DNA of 64,000 nt from contig JAWPHD010011270.1 in NCBI GenBank assembly GCA_037043455.1, positions 21,462-85,461 of the forward strand, written 5' to 3'. Below, piece by piece: positions 20,947 to 31,289 of this stretch. Position 1 is the first letter of the stretch, and each line of letters starts with the position of its first letter. This DNA is from Cyrtodaria siliqua (lineage: Eukaryota; Mollusca; Bivalvia; Adapedonta; Hiatellidae). The notes beneath the pieces are model-generated. The model was not told the DNA's origin. It did no database searches and saw only the letters and a list, made by a program, of their open reading frames with translations. The translations under genes were made by a program, and so were the position numbers.

Positions 20947-21239
20947 GTGAGTGTTGTGTAAGGTCGCCTTATACAAACATATACTCACAGAAGTAACACC
21001 CCACTGTGTGACGGTTCTAACCCCACTGTGTGACGGTTCTAGTTCCTAGAGACTATAATATTAGTTGGTGAACATATGTTCAATGCACGTACATACCGCT
21101 GTTAAAACTCGTTTGGTTAAGCTCTGGATTGTATATAACGAGTGAATAAACGGTTAAAAATAATGGTAGATTGGTAAGTAACTATATCATTGCACCTTTG
21201 GTATATCACCAGCATAAACGGTTAAACATAATGGTAAAT

Positions 21240-21720
21240 CGGTTAAAGTAGATATAAACTACTGAAAAGGGGATCCCTTGGAAGCAGCAAACACAAACAC
21301 AAACAAGAGATAAAAGTAGCAGACTCGGTTTTATTGTGTCTGTTCATGAGAGGTAATGTAGAGTGCAACAACTCTCACGCCTCCTAGCACCGACTTAAGC
21401 GATATCCTAATTTAAAGCAACACATAGTGTGCTTCAAGATCCCAAAGGACAAGTAAATATAAAACACTACTGATTTGTAGTCGGGACGACTTCTTACGGC
21501 CTCCACACATCACTAAAACAAACGCCACCGTGAGTATCAATACATACTGAAAGGGGATTGCTTGGAAGCAGCAAACACAAACAAGAGATCAAAGTAGCAG
21601 ACTCGGTTTTATTAAGTCTGTATATGAGAGGTAATGCAAAGTGCAACACTTCTTACGCCTCCTGGCACCGTTTTAGTCGAACTGGAAAAGTAGCATTCAA
21701 GGACTATATCATTGTAACTG
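21240..21720. repeat. Dispersed repeat F7, two tandem partial units
   Basis: Two units of about 290 bases, with landmarks at 21264 and 21550. They share AAAGGGGAT then TTGGAAGCAGCAAACACAAAC, AAAGTAGCAGACTCGGTTTT and GAGAGGTAATG, and one has CACTACTGATTTGTAGTCGG. Further copies are at 40090-40330 and 44360-45110. No open frame or terminal repeats recognised. Confidence 0.65.
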
Positions 21721-22293
21721 TTGGTAGGTATATGCAAACAGTTGCTGACATTATTCTTACTATAACACTTCATCTGTGTGAGTCTATGTATGCCGTTGTA
21801 ATTCAAAGCATATCTATCTGCCGTTACAATTAAATTCCTTAGACTGCTTTCCAAAGGTTAAATCGCATTAGGTGCTCATCGGGTATTTGACAACCTTGTA
21901 TAACGAGACATTTTGAAATATGTTTATTACATAAATTAAGCGAGTTAGTTAAGTAATTTCTGTAATTAATTTAAGTGTAAAATTTGCCGATTTACGCAAA
22001 CACTGTGACACTTGACAAAGTTTCAGATCTCAGATCATTAAAATACAATGAACATGAGTTCAGCCATATACCAGCTTCGTTAATAGTACTGACAACATAT
22101 ATTCAGGCATCTATTTCACGTAGTACCTTGGGGAGTTATACGCACATTTATAGCGAATGGCAGGGGAGCGGACGGACATGGAATGTCGTGCTAATAACTA
22201 CTGAATACGAACTATACATACAGAACAAAAGAAGATTGCATATGCCACACTAATAAAATGACAAAGATAAACAAATACGTGTTTGAACAATTG

Positions 22294-22447
22294 AAAAAAT
22301 AATATAGGATAGGAGTCATGGGATTGATAAATCCGTTCACCCCTTATTGAAATAAGGGGTGAACGGATTTATCAATCCCCATGATTCCTATAAATAAGGG
22401 GTGAACGGATTTATCAATCCCCATGACTCCTATCCTATATTATTTTT
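22294..22447. repeat. Near-perfect foldback palindrome with a duplicated arm
   Basis: Left arm 22294-22348 and right arm 22393-22447 are reverse complements over about 55 bases with a single one-base indel (for example AATAATATAGGATAGGAGTC against its complement at the far end). Between them, 22351-22391 is a second copy of most of the right arm. The left arm can therefore pair with either. Likely a foldback MITE whose right arm was duplicated. Confidence 0.85.
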
Positions 22448-22449
22448 AA

Positions 22450-23629
22450 TGGGTTCATATAGAAAATATTCGGCACACGAAATATATGAACGGGTACTCA
22501 TGGCAATCATTAAAAACAACAACAACAACAATATAATAATAATAAACGTCTATTTTTTGCGGGTATACACATTTAGTTTCAGTGTCCTTGCACTGAGATA
22601 ATTATAACTTATCTGACTATTGGAAGGGATTTCCTCACCCCAAAATAAACTCCCAGCTTTTACACATTATATACAAAACGTTACTGGTTAGGGGCAACTT
22701 TCCGTCCAAGCCCAGTTTTCATCATTCTCATTTAAAAGCCGTTTTTACACTGCAAATTACTTGCGCGATGCTATTACTTGACATTGACAGCCGTTTAGCA
22801 TTGAAGATTGAAAACAGAAGAAGCAACCCAAAATGTAAATAAGCGGTATAAAAACAAAAAGGATTTCTCCAAAAATTGTGTTTACTTCCTTATATGGCAT
22901 TGGGGATGCGCGCGCATATTGCCGCCTAATAAACTATATAAAAAAACAGTTATGACCTCATATTTTTATCACACTTTAGTGGACGGCGTTAACATATACC
23001 GTGATAATATATTTTAACCAAAGAGAGGCAACTCGTACAACCTGTATCTGTTTGATTTACACAGAGGTACCCTTAGTTACAGTGTAAAATTTACGTCATG
23101 CAAAATAATACATTGACGTTACCAGGTGCATTGTTATAGCGATCGAGGTGAGTGATGGAAAAATGCAAACAATTAAATTATTTAACGGACTTGCAAACAT
23201 GTTTTTAATTCATACAATTTTAGTGTATCATGACCAAGTTGAATCAATCACTCGTTAAAAGACATGACGGAAACTGGGCTTGTAAACGAAATGATTTCTC
23301 AGTTTTGGTCTGTTTATAAAAAGGTCATGTGCCACTTCGATAATTTATATAAAACAAAAATGTTTGGTGTCCAATTTCCAGGAAGGGGTAACCTGATAGA
23401 AAGTAGAATAAACATTGTAAGAATACATATATTTGTCTGAAAAGTGTGTTTATGTTGACATTTGACGAAATGTGGCCTCCGACCAGTATAGTAACTATAT
23501 TTGTATGTGTTTGATATGTTTCAAAACAAGTTACAAATGCTGAACACATTTAGAGCGATTCTAAATCGGCGTTCGTAAAAAAAAAAAAACTGTTTATGTT
23601 TATGAATAATTTGCCTATTTCTTTTTCAG
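22450..23629. other. Last intron of gene 1, no other feature seen
   Basis: AT-rich, with short chance frames only. A 22-base segment at 23125-23146 is bounded by AG and GTGAGT but is too short to support as an exon. Confidence 0.45.
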
Positions 23630-23634
23630 GCTAG
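23630..23634 (+). CDS. LU-domain gene 1, terminal exon coding part (stop)
   Basis: The acceptor TTGCCTATTTCTTTTTCAG, with a strong polypyrimidine tract, ends at 23629. Exon f ends in phase 1 with G; the first two bases here complete a Gly codon and the next triplet (23632-23634) is TAG. The protein would end SIPDIIG. The rest of the exon is then 3' UTR up to the AATAAA at 23893. Another frame starting at 23631 (LEVCGGVCSTRVRPK) is open for 28 codons, but it needs a phase-2 donor that exon f does not offer. Confidence 0.6.
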
Positions 23635-23892
23635 AAGTTTGCGGAGGCGTATGTTCTACCAGAGTGCGGCCTAAAATGCCCTGTCATGCAAGATTCGAAA
23701 CAGATATAGTGAAATAATTATAAATGCCATTATGCTAGACATTTTGTTAACATGTATTATAAAACTGTGCCCTCGGCCTATCCGTGTCGTGCTAAAAACA
23801 CATCATATACTATGACCAAACCATGGTATACTGGCCTTATAAATATGTTCGTATGCCAAAAACATATTTGGATATAAAGACTGTTCAAAGCA

Positions 23893-23898
23893 AATAAA
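23893..23898 (+). promoter_or_regulatory. Polyadenylation signal AATAAA for gene 1
   Basis: AATAAA 259 bases after the stop codon, followed by a T-rich stretch (ACTTCTTTTGTC). Plausible 3' end; no transcript evidence. Confidence 0.45.
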
Positions 23899-24321
23899 AC
23901 TACTTCTTTTGTCACTTAGATTCACAATTATATATATAAACAGCATAACCAACAATGTCATACATGTACATGTAGATATCAATGGCGACAAATCATCAAA
24001 TAAAAGAAAATATACCGCTCAAAATTTACTAAGCACCAAATCAGTCTTTTTCAACTTCACAATTTCACCCCAAATACCGCGCAAAACTGTATTTTGTACG
24101 ATGACATGAAGAAATACACAAGAAAATTGTTTCTTAATCAATTTTTGACAAGAAAATAATGAACTTCACATAAATGCAGAAAACAAAATTAATTGTTGAA
24201 TGTTAAGCTGTTGGTAAAACCAGTACCGTAAAATGTCGAATTGAAATATCGGTGCTTAGCAAACGTTGAGTAGTATATGTATGAATACATCAGGTCACGA
24301 CTATATCTAACAATGGAGCGG

Positions 24322-24745
24322 CCCCTTTGTTACTGACCGTTCTAAGGCGGTACCCCTGTTGTCAACCCTTACATGTTTGTTATGTACCCCTGTTGTCAAC
24401 CCTTACATGTTTGTAGTGTCGCATACTTTGTTTATATTTACGTTTATTTGTTTTTTTGCTTTCGTTGTGAATGCTGTTCGACTTGTGTATATAGTTTATT
24501 CATAACAGTAAAATAATACTCTCTAGAAATAAGTATAAAAGTCGAATAGGAAATGCAGCTTTCACATGACACAGTAAACACAAAAACACGCAAAACGACA
24601 AACATGAATAAGGAATAAAGGCATATGACGTCACAAACACAAAAAGGGTTGACAATAGGGCTACCGACTTGGAACGGTCAGTGGCAAAAAAGGCCGCTGG
24701 GGTGTTAAACCAAGTTCTAGGTTGCACCAAACATCACACATGCCC
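24322..24745. repeat. Two Q repeats facing each other
   Basis: A plus-strand piece (24322-24425, with TACTGACCGTTCTAAGGC and an internal duplication of CCCCTGTTGTCAACCCTTAC) faces a minus-strand piece (24540-24745, with GGAACGGTCAGTGGC). Together they could form an inverted-repeat stem. Confidence 0.65.
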
Positions 24746-24852
24746 TATTAGCTAAGCAACCATAAGATGGAAGCGCATTATTCATTATTGTATCATGCAA
24801 ACAGAACGTCGCATAATATCAAACGCATAGCAAGCTTATACTAATTTAAATG

Positions 24853-25138
24853 CATTACATGGTCCAGCCTTAATTCCATTAAGCGATGGGAAAGCTTAGC
24901 AGGATTTTATAACGACTATTTCGACAATAAAACACGTTTAAAAACATGTCTTACTGAAAAAAATGTGATAACCTGTTTAAAATTACATATTAAATGTTTT
25001 AATTTTACAATATGCAAACTTTTATAAACCGAAAATAAGCTTTTATTTCATACCCCTGCCAACCCCGTTTTTTCTTCTTGGAGAAGGGGTTGGATGGGGT
25101 ATGAAAGGTATGAAAGTTAATACTCGGACTATGTAATG
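24853..25138. mobile_element. Short-TIR MITE, copy 1 (286 bp)
   Basis: It begins CATTACATGGTCC and ends GGACTATGTAATG, which are inverse. It has an internal hairpin of CATACCCC, CAACCCCGTTT, GAAGGGGTTGGA and GGGGTATG. About 85 per cent alike by eye to 44459-44739. Superfamily not assigned; no clear target duplication. Confidence 0.7.
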
Positions 25139-25429
25139 TACTACAATGATTCTACAACTGGCCATAAAATAAGTGATTTAAGTTAGTGCGGACACAGATC
25201 ATATCCCGGATAAGCGAGTGAAATAATATAGTAATCCGACCGACATTTTTTTCGGTTTTCATACACACTATTTACCTCAAAAAGGGGCTTAACTATGGAA
25301 TAGGTCGATCTTCTCCGATTATTCCGAATTTGTAATGTACATCATACATAAAGTATACTTAAACGGCACATATTTGAGTGTTTTTCAAACCACATTAAAA
25401 CAATCGAATACCGACACAAGTCTCGATAC

Positions 25430-25610
25430 TGTACAATACGGATGCACGTCAGTTTGTATCAATTATTCAAATTTCCTAAAGTGTGAACTACCCCACGGGT
25501 GCACTGACTATGCTGTCATTTTGTATCAAGTATTCTTCCTCTAAAGTGGTAACTACACTACGGATGCACCGAGTATGCCGCCATTTTGTGTCAATTATTT
25601 AACATTTAGT
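25430..25610. repeat. ~80 bp tandem duplication
   Basis: Two to three units carrying GTATCAATTATT-like sequence, TAAAGTG then AACTAC, GGGTGCACTGACTATGC and CATTTTGT. No protein pattern. Confidence 0.55.
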
Positions 25611-26244
25611 TATGACTAAGGAACATACATCACTGACACTGAGCCTGAAGAGGTAATATTCAATTTTCATGGATGAGCTATAGAAGTGCATTGTGATGTT
25701 TCTGATTCGGATGTGAACATGGTAGAGTTGATTTGTTATCAGAAACACATGAATAGTCACAGATACAAAATCCCATCTCAGAGTACTGCTACAGAGGTTT
25801 ACTCACAATAACTACTGCCTGACGCTGAGTGTCGTCTGCTGTAAACACTACCACGTGTATGTGTGTACACATCTCAGTTCATAACCCCACATGCTCCTCC
25901 CCTATATTTTCAAAGATCTTTTAGTTGGGTTTAAAACAAAATTGAAACTAGGAATAAGAAATACTTCTTCACAAATACGTGTTTACCAATACAATTGTTT
26001 AATATCAGTTTACTTCTGTGCCAAATATTGAATTATTTTATGAGGTGGAATATTCAATATTTTGAAAAAGGACTCCCTGATATAACCATGTATATTTAAA
26101 TGAAAAACCTGCCCCAGCTCCATCTAGTTGCTTTTATACGGCAGTAAAGGCACTTTGTAGTGCTAATATTTCATGTACAGAAAGCCGAAAGAGTTCGATA
26201 TAATTGTACAGTTTGGTTGATAATTTGTCTCACATATATACATA

Positions 26245-27585
26245 CGAGGGGTGTTCGAAAACTTTTGCAAATGACACGTTTTCTCCGAGATATTAATTAA
26301 AAGTTGATAATTTTTTTGTCTAGTTACCTTTGAAATATTCCCCTTTAGCCAGAACACATCGTTTCAATCTTTTAATCCAATTTTTGAAACAATTTTCATA
26401 CTCATCTTTGGGTACACCCATAAGAAACTGGTGAACTGCAGACCCCAATGCACTTCTGGACCTATATCTCCTACCAGATAGGTGTTTTTTCAATTTCGGA
26501 AAGAGGAAAAAAATCGCACGGGGCCAGGTCTGGGCTGTAGGGAGGGTGCGACAATACAATGACCTTTTCAGACTTCAAAAACTGTGCTACAGTTGAGGAT
26601 TTATGGGCTGGAGCATAGTCATGTAACAAATGGACATGCTGGAGACCAGTTTTTGGACGTACTTTTCTCATTTTTGTTCGCAATTTTTTCAGAAGCACAT
26701 TCTTATAGAAGCTACCAGACACACCCCTACCTTTTGGAACAGCAATTTGCATGAGTGGCCCAGAATTTCTGAAGAAAATGGCGTATAACACCGTCTTTGC
26801 TGTCAGTGTTCGTTTAGCAATACTTGGCCTTTTGGCATGTTTCAGAGCCCATATCCTGTTATCAACTTTCCGCTTGGGCTCATAAAAATGGACCCATGTC
26901 TCATCACCAGTTATGAGACTATCAAACACCTATTTTTGATATTGTGGGTACTTCTTCAGCAGTTGCTTTGCCATTTGCACCCTCGTACGTTTCTGCTCAT
27001 CGGTGAGCAAATGGGGGATCCAGCGAGCACTTATCTTCGTAACCTTAAAAATTTTCTTCAGAATAAAGTGGACAGATGCTAAACCCAAGTTTGTCATTTG
27101 TGCCAGCTGTCTGACAGTGAAACGCGCATCTTTCTCAATAATGGACTTGATCTTATTAATGTTAGATTTGGTAACTGCAGACCTGGGTCTTCCTAAATAA
27201 GGGGCATCTTTGACTGATTCCTGACCGGAACTGAATTTTGTAAACCACCTATAAACTGTGGAAAATGACATTTGTTTATCCCCATAAACAACACATATCT
27301 CATCATGTATGCTTTTGACACTCAATCCCAACTTACAGCGGGCTTTTATATAACCCCTGATTTCAGCAACATTTTCTATTCGTTTTCTAACCATTTTCAA
27401 CGCAGTATCTATGAATACACCTGAAAGCAATCGAAATTGCAAAAGAACCGGTTTGTGGATTTCAATTATATTTGTACACAATGTACAGTGATGATCAGTC
27501 ATCCGTTTCGTATTGGTTTTGTACAGGTAAATCCCGTGATTGGCGAGTATACAGTGCGTTTCCAAAAGTTTTCGAATACCCCTCG
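26245..27585 (-). mobile_element. mariner transposon, almost full length (1341 bp)
   Basis: Inverted terminal repeats of about 25 bases (CGAGGGGTGTTCGAAAACTT at the left; the right end differs by one base over this stretch, GGGGTATTCG). TA lies directly outside each end (26243-26244 and 27586-27587), the mariner target duplication. The transposase lies on the minus strand. Length, ends and target match Tc1/mariner elements. The insertion lies between gene 1 and gene 2. Confidence 0.93.
26320..27394 (-). pseudogene. mariner transposase (DD34D), inactivated by one stop and one frameshift
   Basis: Cut-and-paste transposase. The start is chosen at the ATG 27394-27392 (MVRKRIENVAEIRGYI), because the upstream open frame leads back into the terminal repeat. 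The N-terminal half has the paired helix-turn-helix (SFSTVYRWFTKFSSG, LGRPRS) and the WIPHLLTDEQK linker. The catalytic triad is visible: GDETW, then HDYAPAH (the family often has HDNAPAH), then SPDLAPCDFF with exactly 34 residues between the second and third Asp. Two lesions are seen: an in-frame TAG at 26932-26930, just after KYPQYQK, and one extra T (an A7 run at 26507-26513 on the plus strand) right after the third Asp. Past the frameshift the frame continues to FKGN and a stop at 26320. Intact length would be about 357 residues, close to the usual 345-350. The few lesions indicate a recent death. Confidence 0.93.
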
Positions 27586-27692
27586 TATATCAAACAGTTG
27601 GTAAATCTTTTTTTTTCAATGCAACTGTGCTGTAAGGTATGTTTTGAGAGTAAGCTGATTTCATCATAATTTGGTTATACACTCCGTCATTT

Positions 27693-27741
27693 GACCGTCA
27701 TATATAACCTTGCATGTGTTGAAAATGACGTAAAACACCAT
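27693..27741 (+). mobile_element. SINE 3' tail fragment
   Basis: ACCGTCATATATAACCTT, TGTGTTGAAAATGACGTAAA and ACACCAT match the tail of the SINE at 32845-33080 almost base for base. The head is missing. It lies about 106 bases outside the mariner right end. Confidence 0.65.
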
Positions 27742-28082
27742 TCAACGGTCTTTTTTTTATTTACACGTTACTGAGGCGCTGAGGTGGGAAAACTTTAGTT
27801 TAAGTTCAATTCTCCAAACTTGTTATGTTCCCTTACTGGGTCTTGACCGTTTCAACTTTGTTCTGACCCGGGTGCATTGTGTTTAGGTGGGCCGTGTATT
27901 TGGCAGTATTTTCACGAGGGGGTGGGGAGTAGCGCCGACAAGACATTTTAAGTAAACATGTCAAAATGTAACTCCATCAAAAAACAATGAACCGAAAAAA
28001 AACAACGTAATAGGCACAAATAGAAATCATAGCAATGTTTCCTGCTAAGTTTCGTCAAATCTTTAACAAAACATATATTAAG

Positions 28083-28275
28083 AAGATCAGATGAAAAATG
28101 AAGGCACTATCCTATTAACGAGGCAAACTATTGCATTTTTAACGATATTAAGGGTCATAACTCCGCTGTTACTGGTCTGATCTGGCTGGTGTTCGACTTT
28201 GCCCGAGCTTTCATTGAAATTAACAATCTGGTAAAGATCGGATGAAAAATGAAGGCCCTATCGTCTTAACAAGAC
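28083..28275 (+). repeat. F2 repeat-unit fragment
   Basis: About 1.2 units of the F2 internal repeat (GATGAAAAATGAAGGC, TCATAACTCCGCTGTTACTG, AGCTTTCATTGAAATTAACA), ending AAGACAACAGTTAAC as at the right side of the complete F2 elements. The terminal hairpins are absent. Confidence 0.75.
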
Positions 28276-28940
28276 AACAGTTAACAGTCCCTTAGCACTA
28301 ACGTTTGGCGCTCTCTGAGTACAGCCAGAAGCCACTGGTTTCCTAGTAGATACTAGACACGAAGACTGGAATAAGATATAGGCTAAGATTTTTCTTTGAA
28401 GATTATACTTCTTAGACTCTCAATGCATTTGATACGATGACTATTCTTTCGAAAGTACAGGCGTCTGGGTTTGGGAAGATGAAAATGTGTTGTGTATTAA
28501 GAGTTCGAGAGTGATTGTAGAATGCTTGTTGGAGTCATTTGACTAGGTTATCCCGGTTGCATCTCGATAGACCAGGTAACCCTTCTCACATCGGCGTAAT
28601 ATTTGCCAGATGGAGCGGTCAGAACAAGGCTTCAACACGTTTTCTAACTTCTGGGAAATATTTTTTTCCAGTATTTATCATTTGGATTTCCCTTTTGTGT
28701 TTCCATTTTGTACAATCATTAGCGAAGTTACGTTGTTATGTTCAACACTTCAATAGCAGGTGGTGTACTGTTTTAATCAGTTTTAAAACTAGTTGTCAAA
28801 TGTAGGTCACATTGATTTAAGGTTAGATAAAATTATGTTATTTGAAAAAAAATAGCACGGATAACATTGACCGAATGATGACGTCACTGACATTATTCAG
28901 AAATAAGAAGGTAAACAAATCTAATATTTCCATTGTCTTC
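28276..28940. other. No feature seen
   Basis: No repeat or gene recognised. The 88-codon frame at 28539-28805 shows no family pattern. Confidence 0.4.
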
Positions 28941-28949
28941 TTTTCTTCT

Positions 28950-29105
28950 TGTGTCTTCAAATTCAAGGCACACATATCATGCTGCAAAGTTTGGACGCTG
29001 TACGACCCAAAGTTCTCGCGTTATCGATGTAGTACAAAGGCGAGTAACGCGATATCAAGATAACAGTACTTCCAGTAACTATAATACGAGTATTTTATGT
29101 TTAAA
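28950..29105 (+). pseudogene. LINE reverse-transcriptase C-terminal fragment
   Basis: One frame gives SCCKVWTLYDPK and the next gives IDVVQRRVTRYQDN followed by STSSN. Together they fit the LINE pattern YACxVWDPY...IExVQRRAxRxVxxxYxxTSS, with a frameshift between. A short remnant; family not resolved. Confidence 0.45.
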
Positions 29106-29200
29106 TCTTAAAACTGTATACTCTATAGTTTAAATGGTACTAACTATGAATGAGTCACTGGTGACGCAGTTTCAATTTCATAAAAACAAAATAGTAGTAA

Positions 29201-29280
29201 GCTGCGGGTTTTGAACCTCGGACATTGCACTCCTCTTTTCTCTAAAACACCTAAAGATAAACACTACACCACCGAAATGT
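29201..29280 (-). mobile_element. tRNA-like SINE head (minus strand)
   Basis: Reading on the minus strand: a box A-like GGTGGTGTAGTGTTTA and a box B-like GAGGTTCAAAACCCGC, about 50 bases apart. No good cloverleaf, so a SINE head or tRNA pseudogene. Confidence 0.4.
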
Positions 29281-29357
29281 CTTGATAATGTGTAGCATGT
29301 TGAACACTTCGGACACTAATTAACGCACACAAACGTATGAATTATTAAATAAAGATT

Positions 29358-29425
29358 CAGATAAAGTGAGACGGAATCTGACTGTAAACCATAAGGTCGT
29401 GTGTTCGAGTTCCGAGAGAGGCAAT
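29358..29425 (+). mobile_element. tRNA-like SINE head (plus strand)
   Basis: CTGACTGTAAACCATAAGGT resembles a tRNA-Tyr anticodon arm (GTA), and GTGTGTTCGAGTTCCGAG is a good box B. Box A is weak. It faces the minus-strand tRNA-like unit 80 bases away. Confidence 0.4.
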
Positions 29426-29429
29426 CGTT

Positions 29430-30235
29430 TTCTGGAAAACGTATATCGTTACCTGTGTTCAGATGTGTACTAGACGATGTCTAATGATTTTCTGCGTTCA
29501 ATTTGATTGCGTAAATACCCGAAGTCTCTAACAGCGGGTGAACATGAAATTACAAATAAAGAACGCCTACATAGAGACATAGGGAATGCAACTTTAAATA
29601 ATCAATTGTTTTGATATTAAGTATGTTCTGAAAATGTGAAAGCTAATCTACTTTTTCTGTCCTTCGCAAAGTTAAAATTATAATGGGCTATACGTGTTGT
29701 ATATAGCAAACGAAATAAATGAACGTCGCTCCGCGTCTCTTTTTTATTATCGCATGCGTTTACTTTCGGCTGTATTTCTGTTAATTGCATGTATATATAA
29801 TTTTTTTAATGGATCTTTATTTCAAATAGACTTTTGCACTAAGTAATGAATGAAATAAGTGAATCGTGTTTACGTCATATTGGCATATAATTGGGTCATA
29901 CTGTACGCTTTGTAATGGACTTTTGTTATGAACCTTTCAGCTAGGTGCATCAAGAGATATGTGTTGCTTAATATAGAAGCTATTATCAGTGTTGTATTTA
30001 AGCAGATTATCCACGTGACCCAGCTTATCAATGTCCATGTAAAATGCGTAATATGAAACAACTGGGTGCCCATCAGGTGTATTACGTATATATATATATA
30101 TACACGTGCATTTCGGCTAAAATTCTCGGTCCATAAAAATATAATTGTGCCTAAAGTATACCAATGAATGGTAAAAAGACTCGGTTAATATTCACTTCTG
30201 CTAATACCTAGTGGATTGAGCGCAGAATCAAAGAA
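29430..30235. other. No feature seen
   Basis: AT-rich, with a short TA microsatellite at about 30088-30102. No coding or repeat signal that I can support. Confidence 0.4.
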
Positions 30236-30239
30236 AGTT

Positions 30240-30790
30240 ACACCAATAAAAATGAAAACAACTCCGCTGAGAATTTCCCAGTTTCTTTCCCGTATAGTAT
30301 TTTGCAATTAATTTTGGATTATTGTTGGTGTTTGAAACCTGTAACCATATCAGTTTCCTGCTAAAGCCATCCATGGCCCCATGCATACAAAATCCGAAGG
30401 GTTTTAATTTATCATAACCATCTTTGTGTCACATGTACTTTGGTCCTTTTGCACAATACACCCGTCTTTGAAGTATTTCGTAGTTCTACACCATTTGGAT
30501 CCAGGGCCGTAATTATTTTCATGACGTCATTACGTTTCACATGTATATTGTGATCTAACTTTAAGTGGCGCCACATCGTACGATAGCCAATGCATTGTCC
30601 GCTGTTCTGAATTTCTCTGTCTATAACATCTACAGCATTCGCCAGTGGTGTATAGTTTGTACCCCTCCGTTTAAGATTGAATCATTTAAGTATACTTTTC
30701 AATTGACGCAAAGATAGCAGAATTCCGTGTCTAATCAGTAAGAATGCAACAATCGCACTGTACTTAACGCCTCGTGATGAGCTATGTCTT
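30240..30790 (-). pseudogene. Integrase core (DDE) domain protein, degenerate
   Basis: On the minus strand, from about 30787: RGVKYSAIVAFLLIRHGI, then SLRQLKSILK, a TGA at 30684-30682, FNLKRRGTNY, then DREIQNSGQCIGYRTMWRHL, a stretch ending ITALDPNGVELR, a frameshift near 30425, and YDKLKPFGFCMHGAMDGFSR with KLIWLQVSNTNNNPKLIAKY. This is the HTH plus integrase-core layout of transposon-derived proteins common in aquatic invertebrates, where the core begins WHVDGYDKLKPxG and continues GCIDGFSR. The first catalytic Asp falls at the frameshift and is lost; the Asp of MDGFSR is kept. Homology ends about 20 residues later, so the copy is truncated as well as broken. The family assignment is from memory of the motif. 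Confidence 0.7.
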
Positions 30791-31129
30791 CGAAAATCCC
30801 ACAGATGTTGAAGGCAGATAACTCGGTACCACAGCAACAACAATACCCAAACAGACCACCCAGACAAAATAATAACAAACATTTCATTTTCATTTCACGA
30901 CCCGGAAACACTGAAAGAAAAGAAAAGATAATTGTAAGTTCAAACATCCAGTGCATTTCGTTGTGAGAGATATAACATATATGCTGTTTGGTTACAAAGA
31001 TATCATAATGGTAAAAAAGCTAAAAAAAAACACGGAACACGAAGCTTTACATTTTTACCTCACATGTAAAAACCAACATCAACCTGAATTGTTGTGTGAA
31101 AAACAAGATATTAGTGAACAATGGCTAGT

Positions 31130-31285
31130 ACCTGTCAAAGCATTACTTAATCAACTCAGCTTTGTGCCAGGGACCAATGAGGACCAGTTTCGTGTCATAA
31201 CGGCCTAACCACCATGTGTCCCGGTTCGGGAATGGAACCTGCTGCCCTTTTGTAACAACCTTAACCACTCTACCACAGAAAGTTC
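31130..31285 (-). mobile_element. tRNA-derived SINE
   Basis: On the minus strand, from about 31285: a box A-like GTGGTAGAGTGGTTAAGG, 27 bases, then a box B-like GCAGGTTCCATTCCCG. A body follows with TGGTCCTCATTGGTCCCTGG, which I read as SINE sequence. The tail boundary is unclear. Confidence 0.45.
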
Positions 31286-31289
31286 ATAA

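Noticed and set aside
21984..22253. 89-codon frame as an additional exon of gene 1
   Set aside because: No cysteine pattern, no donor or acceptor at its edges, and the flanking LU exons do not need it.
23125..23152. Small exon between ACCAG and GTGAGT in the last intron of gene 1
   Set aside because: Only 22 bases, and it adds no LU pattern; including it would shift the phase into the last exon without a supported outcome.
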